A program made the translations under genes and the position numbers. 22,936 nucleotides of DNA from JANNRA01 sp031401035 (lineage in GTDB: Bacteria; Desulfobacterota; Binatia; HRBIN30; CADEER01). The stretch lies in assembly GCA_031401035.1 (NCBI GenBank), contig JANNRA010000105.1, positions 1-22,936 on the forward strand, in the 5' to 3' direction. The notes below the pieces were generated by a model, which was not told the DNA's origin, made no database searches, and saw only the letters and a program-made list of their open reading frames with translations. Shown piece by piece: positions 1 through 9,251 of this stretch. Each line of letters opens with the position of its first letter. Position 1 is the stretch's first letter.

Positions 1-926
1 ACAGCGATCAGCCGACCACCCCGAGTAGGCCAAAGGCCGTATCGAGGGGCGATGGTCGCCAGCAGGCGCAGCCGCCCGCCGCAGTCGGGGCACGCCAACA
101 CGTCACACGCGAAGACGCGGCGGAGCAGGTCAGCCCAGGCAACATAGCGCGGCCGCACGTAGGCGGCCGGCGTCGGTTTCGCTTCGGGTGCGGCGCCCGG
201 CGTGATCGAGCCGTTGGCCGGCGTCGCTCCCGCTTGCGGTGCCGCGCCGGGCGGACCGGTGGCCGGCGGCGGCGCCGGGCGCGGCGCGGGCGCCGCGACA
301 GCCGGGCCGCTGTGGCAGCGCCCGCGCGGGGCAAACGCGCCGTGGTAGAGGAGCAGGTTGATGCGCGGGCGCGGAATCATGACCGCGAGTTTTTCGAGAA
401 ACTCCGACGGTTCGAAGCGGATCGCCCGCGTGCCGTCGCGCCACGGCCGGCGCAGGCGCAGCAAGACTTTGCCGTCCGGCGTCAACTCCAGCGCGTCCTG
501 AGCGACGGACGGACGCAAGATGTAGCGGCAGAGGTGTTCGAGCCGTTCGTTCTCCCCGGCGCGTACCGCGACGTTGGCGTGTAGGTCGAAGCCCGCGATA
601 TGGGCGTGGCGTGGGCCGCCCGTGGTGACCAGCGGCGCTGTGGGGTCACTGCCCACGCGCAGCACCCGCAGACCGGCGCGCGGCCCGGTGGCGACCCGCC
701 CGAGCACCGACGCGCCCTGCACCTGCGCCAGCACTGGCGACTCGAGGGCCAGCGGGTCGCTGTGCTCGTTGTCGGAACTGCCCTCCAGGTCGATGTCATG
801 GCGCCGCAGCAGGCGGTGGTCGTAGGCCAGCCGATAGCGCAGCCGGACGGGGAGCGTCAGGACCCACTGGCGCACCGGCAGGCCGCCGAGCACGCCGTCG
901 ACCAGGTGCGCGGCGCGCTCGCCCAT
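1..926 (-). pseudogene. IS91-family transposase remnant, internally deleted, running off the left edge
   Basis: Read on the minus strand from an ATG at 926, one frame stays open to the window edge (about 308 codons). It reads like the Y2/IS91-type transposases: GRRMGERAAHLVDG and VRQWVLTLPVRLRYRLAYD (about 930-800), then ALESPVLAQVQGASVLGRV (about 740-690), IAGFDLHANVAV and LCRYILRPSVAQ (about 605-500), RRPWRDGTRAI and PRPRINLLLYHG (about 455-350), a Pro/Ala-rich linker, and the C-terminal AWADLLRRVFACDVLACPDC (about 140-80). Family members have a zinc-finger N-terminus and an HFH-type HUH motif between the LRYRLAYD and ALESP blocks. Here the two blocks are joined by only about 20 residues and the N-terminal Cys cluster is absent, so the catalytic part is missing. 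The last residues before the edge no longer resemble the family, while another frame gives a better ending, so a frameshift near base 40 is possible. It is almost certainly inactive. Confidence 0.8.
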
Positions 927-1312
927 GCGCCGGCCGACCTTGCCCCCCGGGCGGGGAGACGCTCCGCGATCGAATCCATCGCCTTGGGGCACGCCGGCCC
1001 TCCAGCGTGTCCACCCATGATGGGTGAACGGGCGGCCAACAATGTGGGGCGACGGCTTCCGGGCGGAGCTGGTGCCCGTGCAGCTCGTCACCGGCCAGTG
1101 GGCCTCTCTCGGGCAAGGGTGGCCGGACTACGGATGGGAGTTGCATGATCGCGAAGAGATCGGGCCGAGAATGACGCGCCCGTGGTCAGCGAGTCACGTT
1201 CCCGTACCGATCCGGTCGCGTGGTGCGAGCCATGCGACCAGGCATCGAGATGTGCTGGGGGGACGGTGGAGCGTGTGTTGAACGCCCCGGATTCATCCTC
1301 TAACCCTACGGG
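927..1312. other. Intergenic region between the transposase remnant and alaS
   Basis: This stretch of 386 bases has no reading frame that I recognise. The frames that stay open here are short and look like shadows. A small inverted repeat CACCCA-TGA-TGGGTG lies at 1013-1027. Near the right end TTGAAC (1278-1283) is followed after 17 bases by TAACCC (1301-1306). This is a weak promoter-like pair that would start transcription almost at the alaS ATG. No T-box-like leader is apparent, and no Shine-Dalgarno sequence precedes the alaS start. Confidence 0.5.
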
Positions 1313-3939
1313 ATGATGACCGGCGCCGACGTCCGCAGCAGCTTCCTCGACTTCTTCCGTGCCCGCGGCCACGAGGTCGTGCGCAGCGCGCCGATCGTCC
1401 CCAACAACGACCCGACGCTGCTCTTCACCAACGCCGGCATGGTGCAGTTCAAGAACGTCTTCCTCGGCCAGGAGACGCGCGCCAACCCGCGCGCCGCCAG
1501 CGCCCAGAAGTGCCTGCGCCTGAGCGGCAAGCACAACGACCTCGAGGAGGTCGGACGCGACACCTACCACCACACGCTCTTCGAGATGCTCGGCAACTGG
1601 TCCTTCGGCGAGTACTACAAGCAGGAGGCCATCGCCTGGGCCTGGGAGCTGCTCACCGACGTCTGGAAGCTGCCCAAGGACAAGCTCTGGGTGACCGTCT
1701 ATCGCACCGACGACGAGGCCGAGGCGCTGTGGACGCGTGACACCGACATCACGCCCAGCCAGATCCTGCGCTTCGACGAGAAAGACAACTTCTGGGAGAT
1801 GGGCGAGACCGGCCCCTGCGGCCCGTGCTCGGAGATCCACATCGACCGCGGCGCCGCCGCCTGCGACAAGCAGCACGTCGCCGGCCACCAGTGCGCCGTC
1901 AACGTCGGCTGCTCGCGCTACATCGAACTGTGGAACCTGGTGTTCATCCAGTACGAGCGCCAGGCGGACGGCTCGCTGGTGGAGCTCACGGCCAAGCATG
2001 TCGACACCGGCATGGGCCTCGAGCGCGTCACCGCCGTGCTGCAGAACGTGCCGTCGAACTACGACACCGACCTCTTCCGTCGCCTCATCACCTTCACCGA
2101 GCAGGCGGCGGACTTGCGCTACGGCGACAACGACGAGCAGGACCTCGCCATGCGCGTCATCGCCGACCACAGCCGGGCCCTGACCTGCATGATCGCCGAC
2201 GGCGTGACGCCGGCGAACGACGGCCGCGGCTACGTGCTGCGCCGCATCCTGCGCCGCGCCGCCCGCCACGCGCGCGTGCTCGGCTTCGAGGCGCCGTTCC
2301 TGTGGCGCATGGCCGAGCCGGTGCAGGCGGTGATGGGCGACGCCTATGCGGAGCTGCGCGAGCGGCGCGCCCACATCGAGGACGTCGTGCGCGGCGAGGA
2401 GGAGCGCTTCGCCGAGACGCTCGACCGCGGCCTGGCGCTGCTGCACGAGGAGCGCGCCGCGCTCGAGCTCGCCAAACGCCGCGTCCTGCCCGGCGCCATG
2501 GCGTTCAAGCTCTACGACACCTTCGGCTTCCCGGTCGACATGACCGAGGACATCCTGCGCGACCACGACATGACCGTCGACCAGGCGGGCTTCCAGGCGG
2601 CGATGCAGGCGCAGAAGACGCGCGGCCGGCAGGCGCGCAAGGCGGCCGGCGAGGGCGTCATCGTCGGCAGCACCGCTTCGTCGCGCTTCGCCGGCGACCG
2701 CGTCGCCGCGCTCGAGTCGACGATCGCCGCGCTCTCGGTCGACGGCGAGGAACGCCGCGAGGTGCGCGGCGGCGAGACGGTGCAGCTCGTCGCCGACGAG
2801 ACGCCCTTCTACGGAGAGTCCGGTGGCCAGGTCGGCGATCGCGGCGTCATCGAGACGGCCGACGGCGCGCTGGTCGAGATCGTCGACACGCTGCGGCCGC
2901 GCGCCGACCTGACGGTGCACGTCGGTACGGTGGTGCGCGGCGCCGTGCGCGTCGGCGAACGCGCCCACCTGCGCATCGACGCGGCGCGGCGCGAGGCGAC
3001 GCGCCTGAATCACTCGGTGACACACATCCTGCACGCGGCGCTGCGCCGCGCCCTCGGCGCGCAGGTGCGCCAGGCCGGCTCGCTGGTGGCGCCCGAACGG
3101 CTGCGCTTCGATTTCAGCCAGCCGACGCCGCTCGACGCGGCGACGCTGGCGCGCATCGAGGACGAGGTGAACGCGCACATCCGCGAGAACGTCGCGGTGA
3201 CGCACGAGGAGATGGCTTACGACGACGCCATCACGGCCGGCGCCCTGGCCTTCTTCGGCGACAAGTACGGCGACCGCGTGCGCGTCGTGCGCATGGGCGA
3301 GTTCTCGACCGAACTGTGCGGCGGCACGCACGTGCAGCGCACCGGCGACATCGGCCTGTTCAAGCTGCGCGGCGAGAGCGGCGTCGCCGCCGGCACCCGC
3401 CGCATCGAGGCCGTCACCGGCATCGGCGCCCTCGACTGGGTGCGCGGCGCCGAGCAGGCGTTGCGCACGGTCGGCGAGCTGGTGCGCGGCAACGAGGACG
3501 AGGTCGCCGAGCGCGTCGAGCGCCTGCTGGCGCAGCAGAAGCAGCTCGAGCGCCAGCTGCAGCAGTTGCAGCGCCAGGTGGCGGGCAGCCAGAGCGGCGA
3601 CCTGCTGGCGCAGGTGCAGACGGTCAACGGGCGCAAGATCCTCGCCTGCCGCGTCGACGAGGGCGATCCGAAGCGCCTGCTCGAGCTCGCTGATCAACTG
3701 CGCGAGCGCCTCGGCTCCGGCGTCGTCGTGCTCGCCGGCGAACACGATGGCCAGGTGCGCCTGCTGGCGGCGGTGACCAAGGATCTCGCCGGGCAGGTGC
3801 ACGCCGGCAAGCTGGTTGGTGCCATCGCGCCGCTGGTCGGCGGCAAGGGTGGTGGGCGGCCCGAGCTGGCGCAGGCCGGGGGCAACGACCCGTCGCAGAT
3901 CGATGCCGCTCTGGCGCGGGCCGTGGAGCTGGTGTCGGC

Positions 3940-3943
<4 letters not shown>
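1313..3943 (+). CDS. alaS: Alanine--tRNA ligase
   Basis: This is a cytoplasmic class II synthetase that charges tRNA-Ala and hydrolyses mischarged Ser/Gly-tRNA. It has 876 residues, the usual full length. The N-terminus FLDFFRARGHEVVRSAPIVP and GMVQFKNVFLG begin the aminoacylation domain, followed by GPCGPCSEIHID and the motif with GMGLERV. A Cys-rich insert (CDKQHVAGHQC...NVGC) follows GPCGPCSEI, as I recall for several deltaproteobacterial and other non-enterobacterial AlaRS. The editing-domain zinc ligands are intact: HSVTH (H567, H571) and CGGTH (C669, H673). The C-Ala domain ends with the glycine-rich GGKGGGRPELAQAGG. Two tandem ATGs (1313 and 1316) are possible starts. The usual family N-terminus MTGAD favours the second, and no Shine-Dalgarno sequence decides between them. 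The stop codon overlaps the next gene (GTGA), implying translational coupling. Confidence 0.97.
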
Positions 3944-4938
<995 letters not shown>

Positions 4939-4971
4939 AGTGCTGGGCGCAGCACGGATGCGAGGCCCAAG

Positions 4972-5403
4972 GTGACGGTCTGCGTCGTCTCCCGCCGCCG
5001 CCTGCGCGGCATCCGCGCCGCCGACGTACGCCGCGACGCGACCCGGCTGCTCGCTCGCCTCGCCGTCGATGCCGAGCTCAGCGTCGCCCTCATCGGCGAC
5101 GCCGAGATGCAGGCGCTCAATCGCCACTATCGCGGCAGGGACCAGCCCACCGATGTGTTGGCCTTCGCCCTGCGCGAGGGCGAGGACGCCGCCGTTCACC
5201 CCGAGGTCCTCGGCGACGTCGTCATCTCCCTCGACACCGCCGCCCGCCAGGCACGGCAGCGGAAGATTTCCGTCGCCGACGAGGTGCGCACGCTGCTCGC
5301 GCATGGCATCTTGCACCTGCTCGGCTACGACCACGAACGCTCGCCGGCCGAGGCGCGCCGCATGTTCGGCAAGCAGCGCGCCCTGCTCCGGCAATTCGAC
5401 TGA
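4972..5403 (+). CDS. ybeY: Endoribonuclease YbeY (16S rRNA maturation factor)
   Basis: This is a single-strand-specific zinc-dependent endoribonuclease involved in 16S rRNA 3'-end maturation and ribosome quality control. The 143-residue product carries the signature HGILHLLGYDH with the three metal-binding histidines at 111, 115 and 121. The preceding RGRDQPTDVLAFAL and GDVVISLDTA blocks are typical of the family. The start is GTG at 4972; a nearby ATG at 4958 is out of frame. Its place directly after the phoH-like gene matches the common ybeZ-ybeY order. The spacing of 33 bases suggests co-transcription. Confidence 0.96.
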   Translation: MTVCVVSRRRLRGIRAADVRRDATRLLARLAVDAELSVALIGDAEMQALNRHYRGRDQPTDVLAFALREGEDAAVHPEVLGDVVISLDTAARQARQRKISVADEVRTLLAHGILHLLGYDHERSPAEARRMFGKQRALLRQFD

Positions 5404-5421
5404 CCATCCCAGGAGGACCGT

Positions 5422-6009
5422 ATGCGCCATTCCCGACTTGCCCTCGCCCTCGCCCTGTTCGCCAGCCCCGGCCTCGCCGCCGCCTCGATGTGGAAGATCG
5501 ATCCGTCGCACTCCGCCGCCCACTTCGCCGTCAAGCACCTGGTGGTCTCCACCGTGCGCGGCGACATGGGGCCGGTGTCCGGCACCGTCGTGCTCGACGA
5601 GGCCGACCCGACCAAGTCGACGGTCACCGCCAGCGTCGACGCCAGCGCCATCAACACCCGCGACGCCAAGCGTGACGCGCACCTGCGCAACCCAGACTTC
5701 CTCGACACCGCCAAGCACCCGACCGTCACCTTCACCTCGAGCAAGATCGAGAAGGTCGCCGACGGCCAGCACAAGGTCAGCGGCGATCTCACCCTGCGCG
5801 GCGTCACCAAGCCGGTGGTGCTGACCGTCGAGGGTTCGCCGACGCCGGTGCAGGACCCGTTCGGCAACACCAAGCTCGGCGGCAGCGCGACGACGCGCAT
5901 CAATCGGCAGGACTTCGGCATCGCCTGGAGCAAGTCGCTCGATGCCGGCGGCCTGGTGGTCGGCGACATGGTGGACATCACCATCGACCTCGAGCTGACG
6001 AAACAGTAG
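5422..6009 (+). CDS. YceI-family periplasmic lipid-binding protein
   Basis: The product is 195 residues, the normal YceI length. It begins with a signal peptide (MRHSRLALALALFASPGLAA, probable cleavage about residue 20). The mature part has the lipocalin-like YceI pattern: MWKIDPSHSAAHFAVKHL at the start, then ASINTRDAKRDAHLRNPDF with HLRNPDFLD, YceI-type HPTVTFTSSKI, GDLTLRGVTKPVVL and the closing RQDFGIAW. Family members form a beta-barrel that binds isoprenoid or fatty-acyl molecules, but the ligand here is unknown. A perfect AGGAGG (5411-5416) lies just upstream of the ATG, the best ribosome binding site in this run, so the protein is probably well expressed. It lies 18 bases after ybeY and 9 bases before prfB. 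Confidence 0.94.
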   Translation: MRHSRLALALALFASPGLAAASMWKIDPSHSAAHFAVKHLVVSTVRGDMGPVSGTVVLDEADPTKSTVTASVDASAINTRDAKRDAHLRNPDFLDTAKHPTVTFTSSKIEKVADGQHKVSGDLTLRGVTKPVVLTVEGSPTPVQDPFGNTKLGGSATTRINRQDFGIAWSKSLDAGGLVVGDMVDITIDLELTKQ

Positions 6010-6018
6010 GGTCCGTCG

Positions 6019-7141
<1,123 letters not shown>

Positions 7142-7195
7142 GAGATTTTCGCCTATTTTCGCTCTCCCTTCGCCCGTGCTAAGGGCTGCCCGCCG

Positions 7196-9178
7196 ATGCG
7201 CGAGTCGATCCATGCCTACTTGCTCGAGCGGCCGTCGGGGGCGACGGCGCAGGAGCTGCTCGACCTGGTGTTCACGCGACCGGGGGCGGACCGCGAGTTC
7301 GGGCCGCGCTTCCTGCAGGCGCTGCTCGGCGTCGACCCGCGCTTCAGTTTCGCCGCCGAGCGCCAGCGCTGGATGGCCACCGCGCACACGGCGCTGGCGC
7401 GGCCGCTGGAGGAGGCGACCTGGGTGGTGGTCGATCTCGAGACCACCGGCGGCGGGCCCGATCGCGGCCACGGCATCATCGAGATCGGGGCGCTGAAGGT
7501 CGTCGGTGGGCGCGTCGTCGACCGCTTCGCCGAACTCATCCAGCCCGGTCGCCGCCTGCCGCCGTTCATCACCGGGCTGACCGGCATCACCGACGCGATG
7601 CTCGCCGATCGGCCGCGCATCGACGTCGTCCTGCCGCGCTTCGTCGCCTTCGCCGAGGGCGCCGTGCTGGTGGCACACAACGCGCCCTTCGACCTCGGCT
7701 TCCTGAACGCGGCGCGGCTGGCCATCGACGGGCGCGTCTTCGACCAGCCGCATGTGTGCACGCTGCGCCTGGCGCGCCGGCTGCTTCCGGAGTTGCGCCG
7801 CAAGTCGCTCGACGCCCTCGGCGGCCACTTCGGCATCGTTCTGGCCGATCGGCACCGCGCCATCGGCGACGCGCAGATCACCGTCGAGGTGTTGTTTCAG
7901 CTCGCCGACCTGGCACGGCGGCGCGGCGTCCTGCGCGTCGGCGAGCTGCTCGACCTGCAGCACAGCGCCAGCGACGGGCGCCGCTTCGTCTGCGCCCTGC
8001 CGCGCGCGCGCGTCGCCGCCCTGCCGCGCGCCTCGGGCATCTATCGCTTCTACGACGCCGAGCGCCGCCTGTTGTACATCGGCAAGGCGAAGGACCTGCG
8101 CCAGCGCGTCGGCAGCTATGTCACCAACGCGGCGACGCACCGCGGCAAGGTGCTCGACCTGATCCGCCACATCCACGACGTCGAGGTCGAGGTGGCGGGT
8201 TCGGAGCTCGAGGCCTCGCTGCGCGAGGCGGAGGAGATCCGCGCCAGCAAGCCGCCCTACAACCGCATGAGCAAGCATCTGCCGCAGATCGCCTTCCTCA
8301 AGCTCACCCTCAGCGATCCCTTCCCGCGCCTGGCCGTCGTCAACCGCCTCAGCGGGCGCAGCGGGCGCTACTTCGGACCGTTCCGCAGCCGTACCTCGGC
8401 GGTCGAGGCGCAGGCCCTGCTGGCGCGCTTGTTCCACCTGCGCACCTGCACCGGGCGCCTGGCGCCTTCGGCGGAGATCTCGCCCTGCCTGCAGGGGCAG
8501 ATCGGCGCCTGCACGGCGCCGTGCGCGGCGCACGTCGACCGCCCGGCCTACGCGCAGCAGGTGGCGGCGGCGGCGCGCTTCTTCGACGGCGAAGGCGGCG
8601 CCGCGCAGCGCGAGCTCGAGCGGCGCCGCGACGAGCACAGCGCCGCGCAGCGTTTCGAGGCGGCGGCGCGGCTGCAGCGAGATCTCGAGCTGGTGCGGCG
8701 CATGCGGCGGCGGCAACGGACGATGAGCTGGATCATCGGGCGGCAGCACTTCGCCGTCATGCAGCCGGCGGCGGACGGCGGCCGAGCGCTCCTCTACGGG
8801 GTCGCGCACGGGCGCCTGGTGGCGCGTACCGCGGCTGTCTGCGACGCCGACCTGGCGGCGTTCGCGCAGCGCCTGCAGGGCGAGTTGATGCTGCCCGGCA
8901 CGCGCGAGCTGGCGCCGCAGGACGTCGACGGGACGATCATCCTGGCCGCCTGGCTGCGCAGCCGCGGCGAGGCGGACGGCTACGTCTTCCGCCTGCGCGA
9001 GGAGGTGCCGGTGTCGGCGCAACTCGGCGATTGGCAAGCGGCGCTGCGCGACATGCTGTCGCGTAGCGCCGATCTCCCACCCCCTCACCCTGTCCCTCTC
9101 CCTGCCGGAGAGGGGACCGGTACAAGCAGCGCGGTGCATCATCAGGTCCCCTCTCCCGCAGGGAGAGGGACAGGGTGA
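7196..9178 (+). CDS. DnaQ-like 3'-5' exonuclease fused to UvrC/Cho-like GIY-YIG nuclease
   Basis: The 660-residue product has several parts. Residues 1-75 are a possible winged-helix-like N-terminus. A DEDDh exonuclease spans about 76-245: DLETT with D80 and E82, HNAPFD, and HRAIGDAQ with His and Asp. A GIY-YIG nuclease spans about 275-370: GIY at 281, YIG at 294, KDLRQRV with the arginine, and the acidic E in SELEASLREAEEI. A UvrC-like Cys-containing segment follows (LRTCTGRLAPS, ISPCLQGQIGACTAPC), then a UVR-like helix pair near 475-500 (EHSAAQRFEAAARLQRD). The RNase-H-fold second nuclease of UvrC is missing, so the 3'-side incision domain resembles Cho. Similar exonuclease/GIY-YIG fusions exist in Actinobacteria. 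The role is probably damage processing, but the substrate is not known. An AAGGG lies 10 bases before the ATG. The last about 32 residues are encoded by a palindromic repeat and are probably not ancestral. Confidence 0.9.
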   Translation: MRESIHAYLLERPSGATAQELLDLVFTRPGADREFGPRFLQALLGVDPRFSFAAERQRWMATAHTALARPLEEATWVVVDLETTGGGPDRGHGIIEIGALKVVGGRVVDRFAELIQPGRRLPPFITGLTGITDAMLADRPRIDVVLPRFVAFAEGAVLVAHNAPFDLGFLNAARLAIDGRVFDQPHVCTLRLARRLLPELRRKSLDALGGHFGIVLADRHRAIGDAQITVEVLFQLADLARRRGVLRVGELLDLQHSASDGRRFVCALPRARVAALPRASGIYRFYDAERRLLYIGKAKDLRQRVGSYVTNAATHRGKVLDLIRHIHDVEVEVAGSELEASLREAEEIRASKPPYNRMSKHLPQIAFLKLTLSDPFPRLAVVNRLSGRSGRYFGPFRSRTSAVEAQALLARLFHLRTCTGRLAPSAEISPCLQGQIGACTAPCAAHVDRPAYAQQVAAAARFFDGEGGAAQRELERRRDEHSAAQRFEAAARLQRDLELVRRMRRRQRTMSWIIGRQHFAVMQPAADGGRALLYGVAHGRLVARTAAVCDADLAAFAQRLQGELMLPGTRELAPQDVDGTIILAAWLRSRGEADGYVFRLREEVPVSAQLGDWQAALRDMLSRSADLPPPHPVPLPAGEGTGTSSAVHHQVPSPAGRGTG

Positions 9179-9182
9179 GGGG
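9081..9182. repeat. REP-like long palindrome overlapping the 3' end of the exonuclease fusion gene
   Basis: A 38-base left arm (9081-9118) and a 38-base right arm (9145-9182) are reverse complements with one mismatch, around a 26-base loop. Each arm also holds an internal hairpin (CCCTCTCCC...GGAGAGGG type). The CCCTCACCC/CTCTCCC wording resembles widespread bacterial intergenic repeats. The TGA stop of the upstream gene is inside the right arm, so the element is translated. Confidence 0.85.
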
Positions 9183-9193
9183 ATCGACCCGAC

Positions 9194-9230
9194 AAAAAGA
9201 AGGGGCGGATCCTGAAGGATCCGCCCCTTC
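9194..9230 (-). terminator. Rho-independent terminator for the minus-strand propeller gene
   Basis: A perfect 14-bp stem (9199-9212 with 9217-9230) closes on a TGAA/TTCA tetraloop. Read on the minus strand it is followed by a run of five T (complement of 9194-9198), as an intrinsic terminator needs. It lies 21 bases past the stop of the gene ending at 9252. On the plus strand there is no T-tract, so it is directional, though the hairpin could also protect the 3' end of the opposing transcript. Confidence 0.85.
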
Positions 9231-9251
9231 GTGCTGCGTGAGCGTTGCGCC

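Noticed and set aside
1088..3802. A 904-codon open frame on the minus strand opposite alaS
   Set aside because: It is an antisense shadow caused by high third-position GC. Its product is low-complexity Ala/Arg/His/Val/Leu with no recognisable domain, while alaS on the other strand is unmistakable.
4940..4955. GTGCTG/CAGCAC hairpin between the phoH-like gene and ybeY
   Set aside because: The stem is only 6 bp and is not followed by a T-run, so it is not a credible terminator; it is probably chance or a minor processing site.
7144..7161. Short direct repeat ATTTTCGC...ATTTTCGC between prfB and the nuclease gene
   Set aside because: There are only two 8-base copies 10 bases apart. This is too little to call an operator.
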